Below, in pieces: positions 18,185-25,039 of a stretch of 42,424 nucleotides of DNA (the stretch's first letter is position 1; the number at the start of each line of letters is the position of its first letter). Below the pieces are notes generated by a model, which was not told the origin of the DNA, made no database searches, and was given only the letters and a program-made list of their open reading frames with translations. The translations under genes and the position numbers were made by a program. This stretch comes from Hylemonella sp. (GTDB taxonomy: Bacteria > Pseudomonadota > Gammaproteobacteria > Burkholderiales > Burkholderiaceae_C), in the NCBI GenBank assembly GCA_030680575.1, contig JAUXVI010000048.1, positions 1-42,424 on the forward strand, in the 5' to 3' direction.

Positions 18185-19468
18185 ATGCGCGCCATCCTCT
18201 GGTTCCTGGGCCTGTTCGCCATTGCAGTGGCGACAGCTCTTTTTGCTGGCAACAACCAGGGCACGGTCACTGTGTTCTGGCCACCCTACCGCATCGACCT
18301 CTCGCTCAACCTGGTGTTGCTGACGCTGCTGGGCTTGTTTTTTGTGCTGTATGTCGCGCTGCGTGCCCTGGCCGTCCTGCTGTCATTGCCGGGCGAGGCG
18401 CGGCGCTGGCGTATCCAGCATCAGGAACGCGCCATGCAGGTCGGCCTGATCGATTCGCTGTCCCACCTGGCGGCCGGCCGCTTCATCCGTGCCCGCAAGG
18501 CGGCTGAAGGCGTGCTGGAGCAGGAGCGCGCCCTGGCCGGCAGCGAGCAGGCCTTGCCCTACGGCGCCCGGCTGCGTGCCGTGGCCCATCTGCTGGCGGC
18601 CGAGAGTGCCCATGCGCTGCAGGACAAGACGGCGCGTGACGAGCACGTCCGCCAGGCGCTGGACCTGCCGCATACCTCGCGCCGAGAGGAACAGGAATTG
18701 CGCGAAGGCCTGCAACTGCGCGCGGCGCGCTGGGCTTTTGACGATCGTGATGTACAGGCTGCCCTGCAGCGGCTTGACGAGTTGCCGCAAGGCGTGGCCC
18801 GGCGCACCTTGGCCCTGCGCCTGCGTTTCCGGGTCGCGCGGCTGGCCCGGCGCACCCAGGTGGCGCTGGAGACAGCACGCCTGCTGGCCAAACATCGCGC
18901 GTTTTCCGAGGCGGCGGCGCACAGCATTGTGCGCGGGCTGGCGATGGAGCTGGTCCAGACGGCACACGACCCTATGCAACTGAACAAGGTCTGGGGCCAA
19001 CTGGATGCCGCCGAGCGCAATATGCCCGAGGTGGCCATCCTGGCGGCCGAGCGCATGCTGTTTCTGGGCGGCCAGGTGAGCGTGGTTCAGCAGTGGTTGC
19101 TGCCGGTCTGGGAGCAGATGATCCAGCCTGGTACGACGCTGGCGCCAGAACAGCGCATGCGCTTGGTGCAGGTGCTGGAACGCAGTTTCGCCCAGGTGGA
19201 AGGCGCGCCGGATGCCGCCTGGCTGACACGCATCGAAGCGGCACAAATGGCCAATCCGCGCGAAGCCTTGCTGCAGTACCTGGCCGGGGTGGTCTGCATG
19301 CGCTTGAGCCTGTGGGGCAAGGCCCAGCTGTTGCTGCGGCAGTCGCTGGCACAGTTGCGCGACCCGGCGCTACGACGCAATGCCTGGCGCGCCCTGGCCC
19401 AGCTGGCCGAGCAGCGCGAGGATGCCACGGCGGCGGCCGAGGCTTGGCGCAACGCTGCAAAAGAGTGA
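18185..19468 (+). CDS. hemY: HemY-like membrane protein with TPR repeats
   Basis: A 427-residue protein with two N-terminal membrane spans (about residues 2-22 and 39-62) followed by a helical TPR-type region. It starts MRAILWFLGLFAIAVATALFAG-like, the HemY N-domain pattern, with the conserved NNQGTVTVFWPPYRIDLSLN between the spans. It lies 7 bp after hemX. This HemY is the gammaproteobacterial/betaproteobacterial membrane protein, not the Bacillus protoporphyrinogen oxidase of the same name. Confidence 0.92.
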   Translation: MRAILWFLGLFAIAVATALFAGNNQGTVTVFWPPYRIDLSLNLVLLTLLGLFFVLYVALRALAVLLSLPGEARRWRIQHQERAMQVGLIDSLSHLAAGRFIRARKAAEGVLEQERALAGSEQALPYGARLRAVAHLLAAESAHALQDKTARDEHVRQALDLPHTSRREEQELREGLQLRAARWAFDDRDVQAALQRLDELPQGVARRTLALRLRFRVARLARRTQVALETARLLAKHRAFSEAAAHSIVRGLAMELVQTAHDPMQLNKVWGQLDAAERNMPEVAILAAERMLFLGGQVSVVQQWLLPVWEQMIQPGTTLAPEQRMRLVQVLERSFAQVEGAPDAAWLTRIEAAQMANPREALLQYLAGVVCMRLSLWGKAQLLLRQSLAQLRDPALRRNAWRALAQLAEQREDATAAAEAWRNAAKE

Positions 19469-19499
19469 CGATTCGGCGGTTCCCCGCTATCATGGGTTC

Positions 19500-20576
19500 A
19501 TGGCGACCCTGACCGAACACCTCATCAAGCTGACCGATCACCGCGACCGTGACCTGCTGGAGCTGACGCTGGCGAAAGCACTGATCGATCTGGTTTCCAT
19601 CGATCGCGTGCTGATTGCACGCGTGACCAGCGAGGATGGCGTCAAACGCTGGCTCGATGTGGTCTCGCTCGACGCCCGTGGCGGCGGCAAGGTGGTGGAC
19701 CCACTGCGCATCGACGTCAGTCGTCTGCCGCGGCTGGAAGATGCCACAGACCGGTTGCGCTGCATTCAGACCGGCGAACGGGTCGAAGTGGCCTGGGCGG
19801 GTGAAAATGGCCCACGCCACACCTTCTTCCCCTTGTTCTCCGATGCCCGTGCCGATGAAGAGCAGGGCATCCTCGAAATCCATTCGTCAGCCGCACTGAC
19901 CGAGGACGAGCTGGTGACCATTGGCCAGCTGCATCACATCTACCGCAACATGTTTGCACTGCTGGCTTACAGCGATCGTGATGCACTGACCGGCCTGCTC
20001 AACCGAAAATCGCTGGACGATGCCTTCTACAGCGCCGTGCTGGAGGAACTCGACGGCTCGACCGACGGTAGCAAGGAAGCACCGGCGCCCCACAGTGTGG
20101 GCAAGGAACGGCGCCACCGCGTGCCGCCCAATTACTGGCTGGGCACCATCGTCATCGACAACTTTTCGTTATTGAGTGACAAGCACGGTCACCTCATCAT
20201 GGAAGAGGTCACGCTGCTGGTGGCGCGCCTGATGAACAGCACCTTCCGGGCGCACGACCGGCTCTACCGTTTTGGTGGTGACCAGTTTGCCGCTCTCTTC
20301 CATTGCCCCGATGAGGCGCTGGCCTTTGGCGCTTTCGAGCGCATGCGGGCCAATGTCGAGAAGTTCAATTTCCCGCAGGTCGGTCGCGTCACCATCTGCG
20401 CCGGCTTCACGCGCATCCTGGCCGACGATTCGCCCAGCACCGCGCTGGAGCGCGCCGAGCAGGCGGTCGATTACGCGCAGAAGAATGGCCGCGACAAGGT
20501 GTGCAGCCATCTGGATCTGGTGCGCCGTGGTTTCTTTGGCGAGGTGGTCCGTACCGGGGCGGTCGACATCTTCTGA
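19500..20576 (+). CDS. GGDEF-domain protein with degenerate GGDQF motif
   Basis: A 358-residue soluble protein. The N-terminal part (about 1-150) resembles a sensory GAF-like region; a GGDEF domain begins at YSDRDALTGLLNRKSLD. The signature reads GGDQF (residues 259-263): the third-position Asp is kept, but the metal-coordinating Glu is replaced by Gln. The N-terminal metal-binding Asp is kept in VIDNFSLLSDKHGH. It may be a weak or inactive diguanylate cyclase, or a GTP/c-di-GMP sensor. Starts 31 bp after hemY and is followed by a terminator. Confidence 0.87.
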   Translation: MATLTEHLIKLTDHRDRDLLELTLAKALIDLVSIDRVLIARVTSEDGVKRWLDVVSLDARGGGKVVDPLRIDVSRLPRLEDATDRLRCIQTGERVEVAWAGENGPRHTFFPLFSDARADEEQGILEIHSSAALTEDELVTIGQLHHIYRNMFALLAYSDRDALTGLLNRKSLDDAFYSAVLEELDGSTDGSKEAPAPHSVGKERRHRVPPNYWLGTIVIDNFSLLSDKHGHLIMEEVTLLVARLMNSTFRAHDRLYRFGGDQFAALFHCPDEALAFGAFERMRANVEKFNFPQVGRVTICAGFTRILADDSPSTALERAEQAVDYAQKNGRDKVCSHLDLVRRGFFGEVVRTGAVDIF

Positions 20577-20598
20577 GGACCGCACGCGCTGCATGGAG

Positions 20599-20623
20599 AA
20601 AGCCCGCTGTTGCGGGCTTTTTT
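20599..20623 (+). terminator. Intrinsic terminator after the GGDEF gene
   Basis: AAAGCCCGC (20599-20607), loop TGTT, GCGGGCTTT (20612-20620), continuing into a T-run. Strong rho-independent terminator that closes the hem/GGDEF transcription unit. Confidence 0.93.
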
Positions 20624-20653
20624 GTGCTCTGGCGCTTTTGGATATTGCGCGGA

Positions 20654-20686
20654 CAGCTATTGAATTTATAGCGTTTGGTGCTTTGT
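20654..20686 (+). repeat. Dispersed AT-rich repeat, intergenic copy
   Basis: Contains AGCTATTGAATTTATAGC followed by GTTTGGTGCTTTG, sharing TATAGC...TTGGTGC with the sco copy. The inner part GCTAT...ATAGC is itself an inverted repeat. Located in the 195-bp gap between the GGDEF gene and the tctC-like gene. Confidence 0.55.
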
Positions 20687-20771
20687 CTGAGTACTGAGAC
20701 TGCAAGGTGTTTCTCATGTCCCCGCACACCCGTTGCCCCTGTCTCCGGTTCATACAGTACGCAAGAAGAAA

Positions 20772-21767
20772 TTACTCGGCCTTGATGGAACGATCCGCAA
20801 TGATCTTGCCCAGCACTGCGTAGTCGGCACGCATCCGGTTCGCCAAGCCTTCGGGCGACGACCCGACAACCTGCCAGCCTTGCTGGAACAGCTTCTGTCG
20901 TATGTCAGTCGTGCGTGTTATGTCGCTCAACAGTTGGGACAGTTTGGCGACCACTGGCTTGGGCATGGTGGCCGGGCCGGCCACGGCGTTCCAGATCTCA
21001 AGCTGGAAGTTCTTCACGCCAGCTTCACTCAGGCTCGGCACCTCAGGCGCCAGTGTGCTGCGCCCCGCTGAGGTCACACCCAACACCTTGATCTTGCCGG
21101 CGCGCGCCTGGGCCTGGGCGAGGCCCGGGGGCAGCATGGAGAGCTGAATCTGGCCGCCGACCATGGCGGTGACGACTTGCGGGTAGCCGGGGTAGGGCAC
21201 ATGAACCGGGGCCATGCCAACGCGGGCGTTCAGCAGTTCCATGCCGATGTGGCCGACCGTGCCGACACCGGGAGAGCCGTAACTCCATTGGGTGCCGCTG
21301 GCGCGGGCCGTGGTCAGAAAGTCGGCCGCACTGCTGCCCGGTGCGTTGGCGGGCGCGGCCAGCACCAGTGGCGCGGTGCCGATCAGGCTGATCGGGGCCA
21401 GATCCTTGGCGGGGTCATACGGTGTCTTGGGGTTGAGCAGCTTGGCAATGGTGAGGTTGCCATTGATCATGACGCCGATGGTGTGCCCGTCCTTGGCCTT
21501 GGCCACCAGGTCGGCTGCGATGTTGCCGCCGGCGCCGGGCCGGTTCTCGACGATCACCGGCTGGCCCAGCGCCTTGGACAGCGGCTCGGCCAGGGTGCGG
21601 GCCACCAGATCGGGCGAGGTGCCGGCCGGGAAGCCGACCAGGATCTTTAGCGGTTTGGTCGGCCAGGCGTTGGTTTCCGATGTTTTTTGGGCACTAGCCC
21701 CCATGGAAAGGGCGCCAAGTGCTATTGAAAGAAGAGCGCGACGAAGCGGGGCGAGGCGTGAGGACAT
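20772..21767 (-). CDS. Bug/TctC family tripartite tricarboxylate transporter substrate-binding protein
   Basis: Periplasmic solute-binding protein of the kind abundant in Burkholderiales. The 331-residue product begins with a signal peptide (RRALLSIALGALSMGASAQK) and shows WPTKPLKILVGFPAGTSPDLVAR and ENRPGAGGNIAADLVAKA, the family carboxylate-binding loops. ATG 21767 follows GGAGA with good spacing; a TTG 12 bp upstream is less likely. No membrane permease genes are adjacent, so it is an orphan binding protein and its ligand cannot be told. Part of its signal-peptide code is a dispersed repeat copy. Confidence 0.93.
   Translation of the reverse strand: MSSRLAPLRRALLSIALGALSMGASAQKTSETNAWPTKPLKILVGFPAGTSPDLVARTLAEPLSKALGQPVIVENRPGAGGNIAADLVAKAKDGHTIGVMINGNLTIAKLLNPKTPYDPAKDLAPISLIGTAPLVLAAPANAPGSSAADFLTTARASGTQWSYGSPGVGTVGHIGMELLNARVGMAPVHVPYPGYPQVVTAMVGGQIQLSMLPPGLAQAQARAGKIKVLGVTSAGRSTLAPEVPSLSEAGVKNFQLEIWNAVAGPATMPKPVVAKLSQLLSDITRTTDIRQKLFQQGWQVVGSSPEGLANRMRADYAVLGKIIADRSIKAE
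21685..21732 (-). repeat. Dispersed AT-rich repeat in the tctC signal-peptide region
   Basis: On the minus strand: TTTCAATAGCACTTGGCGCC, then GGGGCTAGTGCCC. It shares the ATAGC...TTGGCGC core with the other three copies. Read in frame as signal-peptide residues, as in sco. Confidence 0.5.
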
Positions 21768-21781
21768 CCGGGTCTCCAATG

Positions 21782-21814
21782 AAAAAAGCCCCTGACTCTC
21801 GGCAAGTCAGGGGC
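21782..21814 (-). terminator. Intrinsic terminator of rpoH
   Basis: GCCCCTGACT (21788-21797), 7-nt loop, AGTCAGGGGC (21805-21814). On the minus strand it is followed by six T. It lies 22 bp after the rpoH stop. Confidence 0.94.
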
Positions 21815-21835
21815 CTGTTGAGGCATCAGCCAAGA

Positions 21836-22777
21836 TCACGCATATTCTGCCAGCGCAGCTTTCATCTTCTTCATGGCGGCCACTTCGATCTGGCGAATGC
21901 GCTCGGCGCTCACACCGTACTCGGCGGCCAGGTCGTGCAGCGTCATGCCGCCCGAGTTGTCGTCGTTGACCTTCAGCCAACGCTCTTCCACGATACGACG
22001 GCTGCGCGGGTCCAGCACCTCCAAGGCGGCGGCGATGCCGTCGCTGGCCAGCACGTCGCGCTGGTGTGCTTCGATCATGGCGGTCGGCTCGTGGCTGGCG
22101 TCGGCCAGGTAGGCGATCGGGCCAAAAGCTTCCTCGCCGTCATCGGCCGGACCAGGGTCGAGCATGACGTCACCCCCCATGAGACGGGTCTCCATCTCGA
22201 TGACTTCCTCGCGCTTGACGTTCAACTCACGCGCCATCAGGTCGATCTCGTACTCGCTCAAGGTCTCGCGGTGGGTGGCCGCATCGGCCGCAGCAGCGTC
22301 GGCCTTGTAGCCTTGCTTCTTGGAGCGCAGATTGAAGAACAGCTTGCGCTGGGCCTTGGTCGTGGCGACCTTGACCATGCGCCAGTTCTTCAGGATGTAT
22401 TCATGGATTTCGGCCTTGATCCAGTGCAGCGCGTAGCTCACTAGGCGCACGCCCTGGTCGGGGTCAAAGCGCTTGACCGCCTTCATCAGGCCGATATTGC
22501 CTTCCTGGATCAGGTCGCCGTGCGGCAGGCCGTAACCCAGGTACTGGCGCGAAACCGACACCACCAGACGCAAGTGAGAGAGCACCAACTTACCGGCAGC
22601 CTCAATGTCTCCGCTGTCGCGAAACTTGCGTGCAAACTCCTGCTCTTCCTCTGGGGTGAGCATGGGCAGGCGGTTGGCAGCCGTGATGTAGGCGTCCAGA
22701 TTGCCCAGCGGCGGCACCAGTGCCCACGGATTGGCCACCGTCAGTGCGGAAGCGGAAACTCCAGTTTGAGTGGTCAT
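21836..22777 (-). CDS. rpoH: Heat-shock sigma factor RpoH (sigma-32)
   Basis: Directs RNA polymerase to heat-shock promoters. The 313-residue protein has region 2 (DLIQEGNIGLMKAVKRFDPD, then RLVSYALHWIKAEIHEYIL), the RpoH box QRKLFFNLR, and the region 4 helix-turn-helix with LHDLAAEYGVSAERIRQIE. ATG 22777 has AAGGAG 7 bp upstream; an in-frame ATG at 22798 lacks a good site. A perfect CIRCE element lies 31 bp upstream, so expression is probably repressed by HrcA. Confidence 0.97.
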   Translation of the reverse strand: MTTQTGVSASALTVANPWALVPPLGNLDAYITAANRLPMLTPEEEQEFARKFRDSGDIEAAGKLVLSHLRLVVSVSRQYLGYGLPHGDLIQEGNIGLMKAVKRFDPDQGVRLVSYALHWIKAEIHEYILKNWRMVKVATTKAQRKLFFNLRSKKQGYKADAAAADAATHRETLSEYEIDLMARELNVKREEVIEMETRLMGGDVMLDPGPADDGEEAFGPIAYLADASHEPTAMIEAHQRDVLASDGIAAALEVLDPRSRRIVEERWLKVNDDNSGGMTLHDLAAEYGVSAERIRQIEVAAMKKMKAALAEYA

Positions 22778-22808
22778 ACCAGAACTCCTTGTCGTCATAT
22801 TTCTAATA

Positions 22809-22835
22809 TTAGCACTCTCTTGGTTTGAGTGCTAA
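22809..22835. promoter_or_regulatory. CIRCE operator (HrcA site) upstream of rpoH
   Basis: TTAGCACTC (22809-22817), 9-nt spacer, GAGTGCTAA (22827-22835): an exact match to the CIRCE consensus. Placed to block rpoH transcription. It also lies about 100 bp upstream of umuD. Confidence 0.95.
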
Positions 22836-22891
22836 TCCTTGGGTTCCATCAGGTTGATGACCTGTCGGCCATGGATGCCCAATGGAATCTA

Positions 22892-22911
22892 TACTGTACG
22901 TATGATCAGTA
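22892..22911. promoter_or_regulatory. LexA (SOS) box upstream of umuD
   Basis: TACTGTACGTATGATCAGTA has the perfect TACTG/CAGTA arms and matches 15 of 20 positions of the enterobacterial LexA consensus. It overlaps the upstream candidate ATG (22902) of umuD, which supports the downstream start. Confidence 0.78.
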
Positions 22912-22937
22912 TTTGTCCAATAAGTTCCCCGGTTTTC

Positions 22938-23342
22938 ATGAGCTTGCCGGAGCAGGGCATGCCACCCCTGGTGGGCAGTGTGCGGGCCGGTTTTCCGTCG
23001 CCGGCTGAGGATCTCGGGGCGCAGCCGATCGACCTGACCCGGGTGCTGATTACCCATCCGCAGGCCACGTTCCTGCTGCGCGCCCGTGGGATCTCGATGG
23101 TTGAGGCTGGCATCTTCGACAACGATATCCTGGTGGTGGACCGGGCCCTCCTGCCGCGCCATGGGCAGATCGTGGTGGCGGTGCTGGAGGGCGAGTTCAC
23201 GGTCAAGACCCTGATCCGGCGTGGCGCCACGGTGCGGCTGCAGGCTGCTAACCCGGCTTTTCCCGACATCGTGCCGGCGCCCGGGCAGAGCCTCGAGATC
23301 TGGGGCGTGGTCACGGCGACCATCCGGCAGTTTGCCGCCTGA
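22938..23342 (+). CDS. umuD: UmuD, SOS mutagenesis polymerase accessory protein
   Basis: Becomes UmuD' after RecA-stimulated self-cleavage and forms polymerase V with UmuC. From ATG 22938 the protein has 134 residues, with the cleavage site Ala17-Gly18 (VRAGFPSPAED), catalytic S53 in GISMVEAG and K90 in GEFTVKTL. All are conserved. An upstream ATG (22902) would add 12 residues but lies in the LexA box. umuC follows 9 bp later but is disrupted, so UmuD has no intact partner encoded here. Confidence 0.9.
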   Translation: MSLPEQGMPPLVGSVRAGFPSPAEDLGAQPIDLTRVLITHPQATFLLRARGISMVEAGIFDNDILVVDRALLPRHGQIVVAVLEGEFTVKTLIRRGATVRLQAANPAFPDIVPAPGQSLEIWGVVTATIRQFAA

Positions 23343-23351
23343 GGCGTTGCC

Positions 23352-23474
23352 ATGTACGCCCTGATCGACGGTAACAACTTCTATGTGAGCTGCGAACGCG
23401 TATTCCGGCCCGACCTGCGTGGCCGGCCGGTGGTGGTTCTGAGCAACAACGATCTTACTGATCAAGTTTGTTAG
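23352..23474 (+). pseudogene. umuC: umuC 5' fragment, interrupted by the genomic island
   Basis: Starts [18 protein letters not shown], the universal UmuC N-terminus with the first catalytic Asp, and continues through VVVLSNND (codon 34 region). After AACAACGA (23445-23452) the sequence becomes island DNA and the frame stops at TAG 23472-23474. The missing continuation (NNDGCAISRSNEAKALG) is found at 41803. This is a 33-codon remnant and cannot make polymerase V. Confidence 0.96.
23445..23452 (+). repeat. Left 8-bp direct repeat flanking the island (attL core)
   Basis: AACAACGA, identical to 41803-41810. It encodes Asn-Asn-Asp in UmuC. Joining 23452 to 41811 restores the umuC frame exactly. 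Confidence 0.9.
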
Positions 23475-23478
23475 TAGG
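23453..23478 (+). repeat. Left terminal imperfect inverted repeat of the island
   Basis: TCTTACTGATCAAG... ending GTTAGTAGG. Compared with the reverse complement of 41776-41802 (TCTGAATGACC... ending GTTAGTCAGG) it shares both ends with a diverged middle. Confidence 0.6.
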
Positions 23479-23516
23479 ATGCTTCATGTCTTCCGGACTC
23501 CTGGTATTTGGATTCA

Positions 23517-23533
23517 TCGTCTCTTTGAGACGA
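23517..23533. promoter_or_regulatory. Perfect inverted repeat upstream of the recombinase operon
   Basis: TCGTCTC-TTT-GAGACGA, 38 bp before the first gene of the recombinase operon. A plausible operator or recombinase-binding site. Confidence 0.45.
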
Positions 23534-23570
23534 GTAGCAGGTGGGGGTCTGGGGGAGGAAACGGAGCGCA

Positions 23571-23870
23571 ATGAGACCTGTGGATAACTTGGACCTAGTC
23601 CGGTGGCGGGAAATGGATTCCATTCATGTCCTGCGCCTGCTGGCTGATCACATCAAAGAAGATCCCTCTTTCCATCCAAGATCGAGTCCTCTGACCACCC
23701 GTTGGCACGCGCATGTTGCTGGCCATGATTGGGAGTTCTTGTGCGCCGGACCAAAGTTTTTGGATGTGCGCATGGACCGTGGGGGTGGCGGCGCTGTTGA
23801 CTTGGCCATGCACATTTATGGCCTCAAATTCAAAGCTGCAGCCAAGCTCCTGAAAGTGAGGGGCATATGA
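23571..23870 (+). CDS. Small primase-like protein of the recombinase operon (99 aa)
   Basis: A 99-residue soluble protein. The segment MDRGGGGAVDLAMHIYGLKFKAAAKLL resembles, by eye, the GGGAIDLV...G..F..A...L pattern that follows the CHC2 zinc finger of DNA primases and plasmid primase-like proteins, but the zinc ligands themselves are not evident. ATG 23571 follows GGAG. It overlaps the first recombinase by 4 bp (ATGA). It might help recombination or be a relic; the family was not recognised with certainty. Confidence 0.7.
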   Translation: MRPVDNLDLVRWREMDSIHVLRLLADHIKEDPSFHPRSSPLTTRWHAHVAGHDWEFLCAGPKFLDVRMDRGGGGAVDLAMHIYGLKFKAAAKLLKVRGI

Positions 23871-25039
23871 GGCTTGTGATGGCCACTGAGGACTTCGCGG
23901 TTGAAGGCAGATCGTTTGCGGGTTTCCCACTGCTTCTCGACAATGACGGCTGGCCCCTGGAGCCTGCGCAATCGTTCCTCTGGCACGCCTTGGTCACCCA
24001 TGGAAGCATTGAGAGCAAGCTCACTTGGGAGGCGTATGGGCGCAGGCTATACGACTACTTTGCGTTCTTGTCTGCCAATGACCTGGCGTGGAATGAGGAC
24101 CAAAAGCCGCATGGGCTGAGCGTTCTGGCCAGGTATCGTGACTGGTCGCTTGGCGAGTTAAGTCTGAATCCAAATACCGTGAACAAACGGTTGAACCTGG
24201 TTGTGCGGTTTTACGATTGGTGCAAACGCCAAGGCTACGTCTCCCATCTGCCATTCGGCATGCGCGATGCGCGCAGGCCATCCCATCAGGGACTTCTTGC
24301 CCATGTGGATCGCACGGGCGGCGTGGTTTCAAAGCCGACGGTAATGGCACGCGAGCGCAAGGCAACGATCAAATTGTTGGTCAAAGAGCAGGTCAGGCAG
24401 TGCCTTGGAGCAAGGCTTGACCCAAGCCATGCGCTTTTGTTCAACCTGATGGTGCGCACCGGGATGCGATCCTGCGAAGCGCGCACCTTCCCACTGACGT
24501 ATGTCTTCAATCCGAGAACTCGAAAGGGGCTGACACCTGGGCAAATGATCCGCGTTGATCTGGAGCCGGCTGATATGCACATCAAATATGGCAAGCCCAG
24601 AAGCGTGGACGTGCCGTGGTCACTTATGGAAGACATGTGGACCTATTTGCTGCACCAGCGAGAAGTACGGCGGCAAAGAGCGGGGCAGAACCCCGCTGCG
24701 CTTGTTCTGACAGAGCTTGGAACGGAATTCTCGAAAGGCGCCGTCGTCGATGCGATGAAAGCCATCGAGAAAAAGGTTGGCTTCCCGGTGAGGGCGCACA
24801 TGCTGCGGCATACCTATGGAACCTACACGCTGTCGGCGCTGCGCAAAAGCACGGTCTTCCAGGGTGAGCCGTTGCTGTATGTCCGCGACCGCATGGGGCA
24901 CTCAGATGTGCAAACCACTGCCATCTACCTGCATCTGATCAATCAGTTGGACGCTCAGATCGTTTTGGCGCATGAAGATGAAATGGACATGCTGTTCGCC
25001 AATGGTGGCGAGGACCCGATCGCGATGGGGAATCATTGA
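23867..25039 (+). CDS. Tyrosine recombinase 1 of the island trio (TnpA-like)
   Basis: A 390-residue phage-integrase-type recombinase. The N-terminal core-binding SAM-like domain (about 45-140) is followed by the catalytic domain with R201 (GMRSCEAR), H311-x-x-R314-H (HMLRHTYGTY), H345 (MGHSDVQTTAIY) and nucleophile Y354. All five catalytic residues are visible. Size matches TnpA of Tn554 (about 360 residues). Start overlaps the preceding stop and the next gene starts within its stop codon. Confidence 0.93.
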   Translation: MRLVMATEDFAVEGRSFAGFPLLLDNDGWPLEPAQSFLWHALVTHGSIESKLTWEAYGRRLYDYFAFLSANDLAWNEDQKPHGLSVLARYRDWSLGELSLNPNTVNKRLNLVVRFYDWCKRQGYVSHLPFGMRDARRPSHQGLLAHVDRTGGVVSKPTVMARERKATIKLLVKEQVRQCLGARLDPSHALLFNLMVRTGMRSCEARTFPLTYVFNPRTRKGLTPGQMIRVDLEPADMHIKYGKPRSVDVPWSLMEDMWTYLLHQREVRRQRAGQNPAALVLTELGTEFSKGAVVDAMKAIEKKVGFPVRAHMLRHTYGTYTLSALRKSTVFQGEPLLYVRDRMGHSDVQTTAIYLHLINQLDAQIVLAHEDEMDMLFANGGEDPIAMGNH

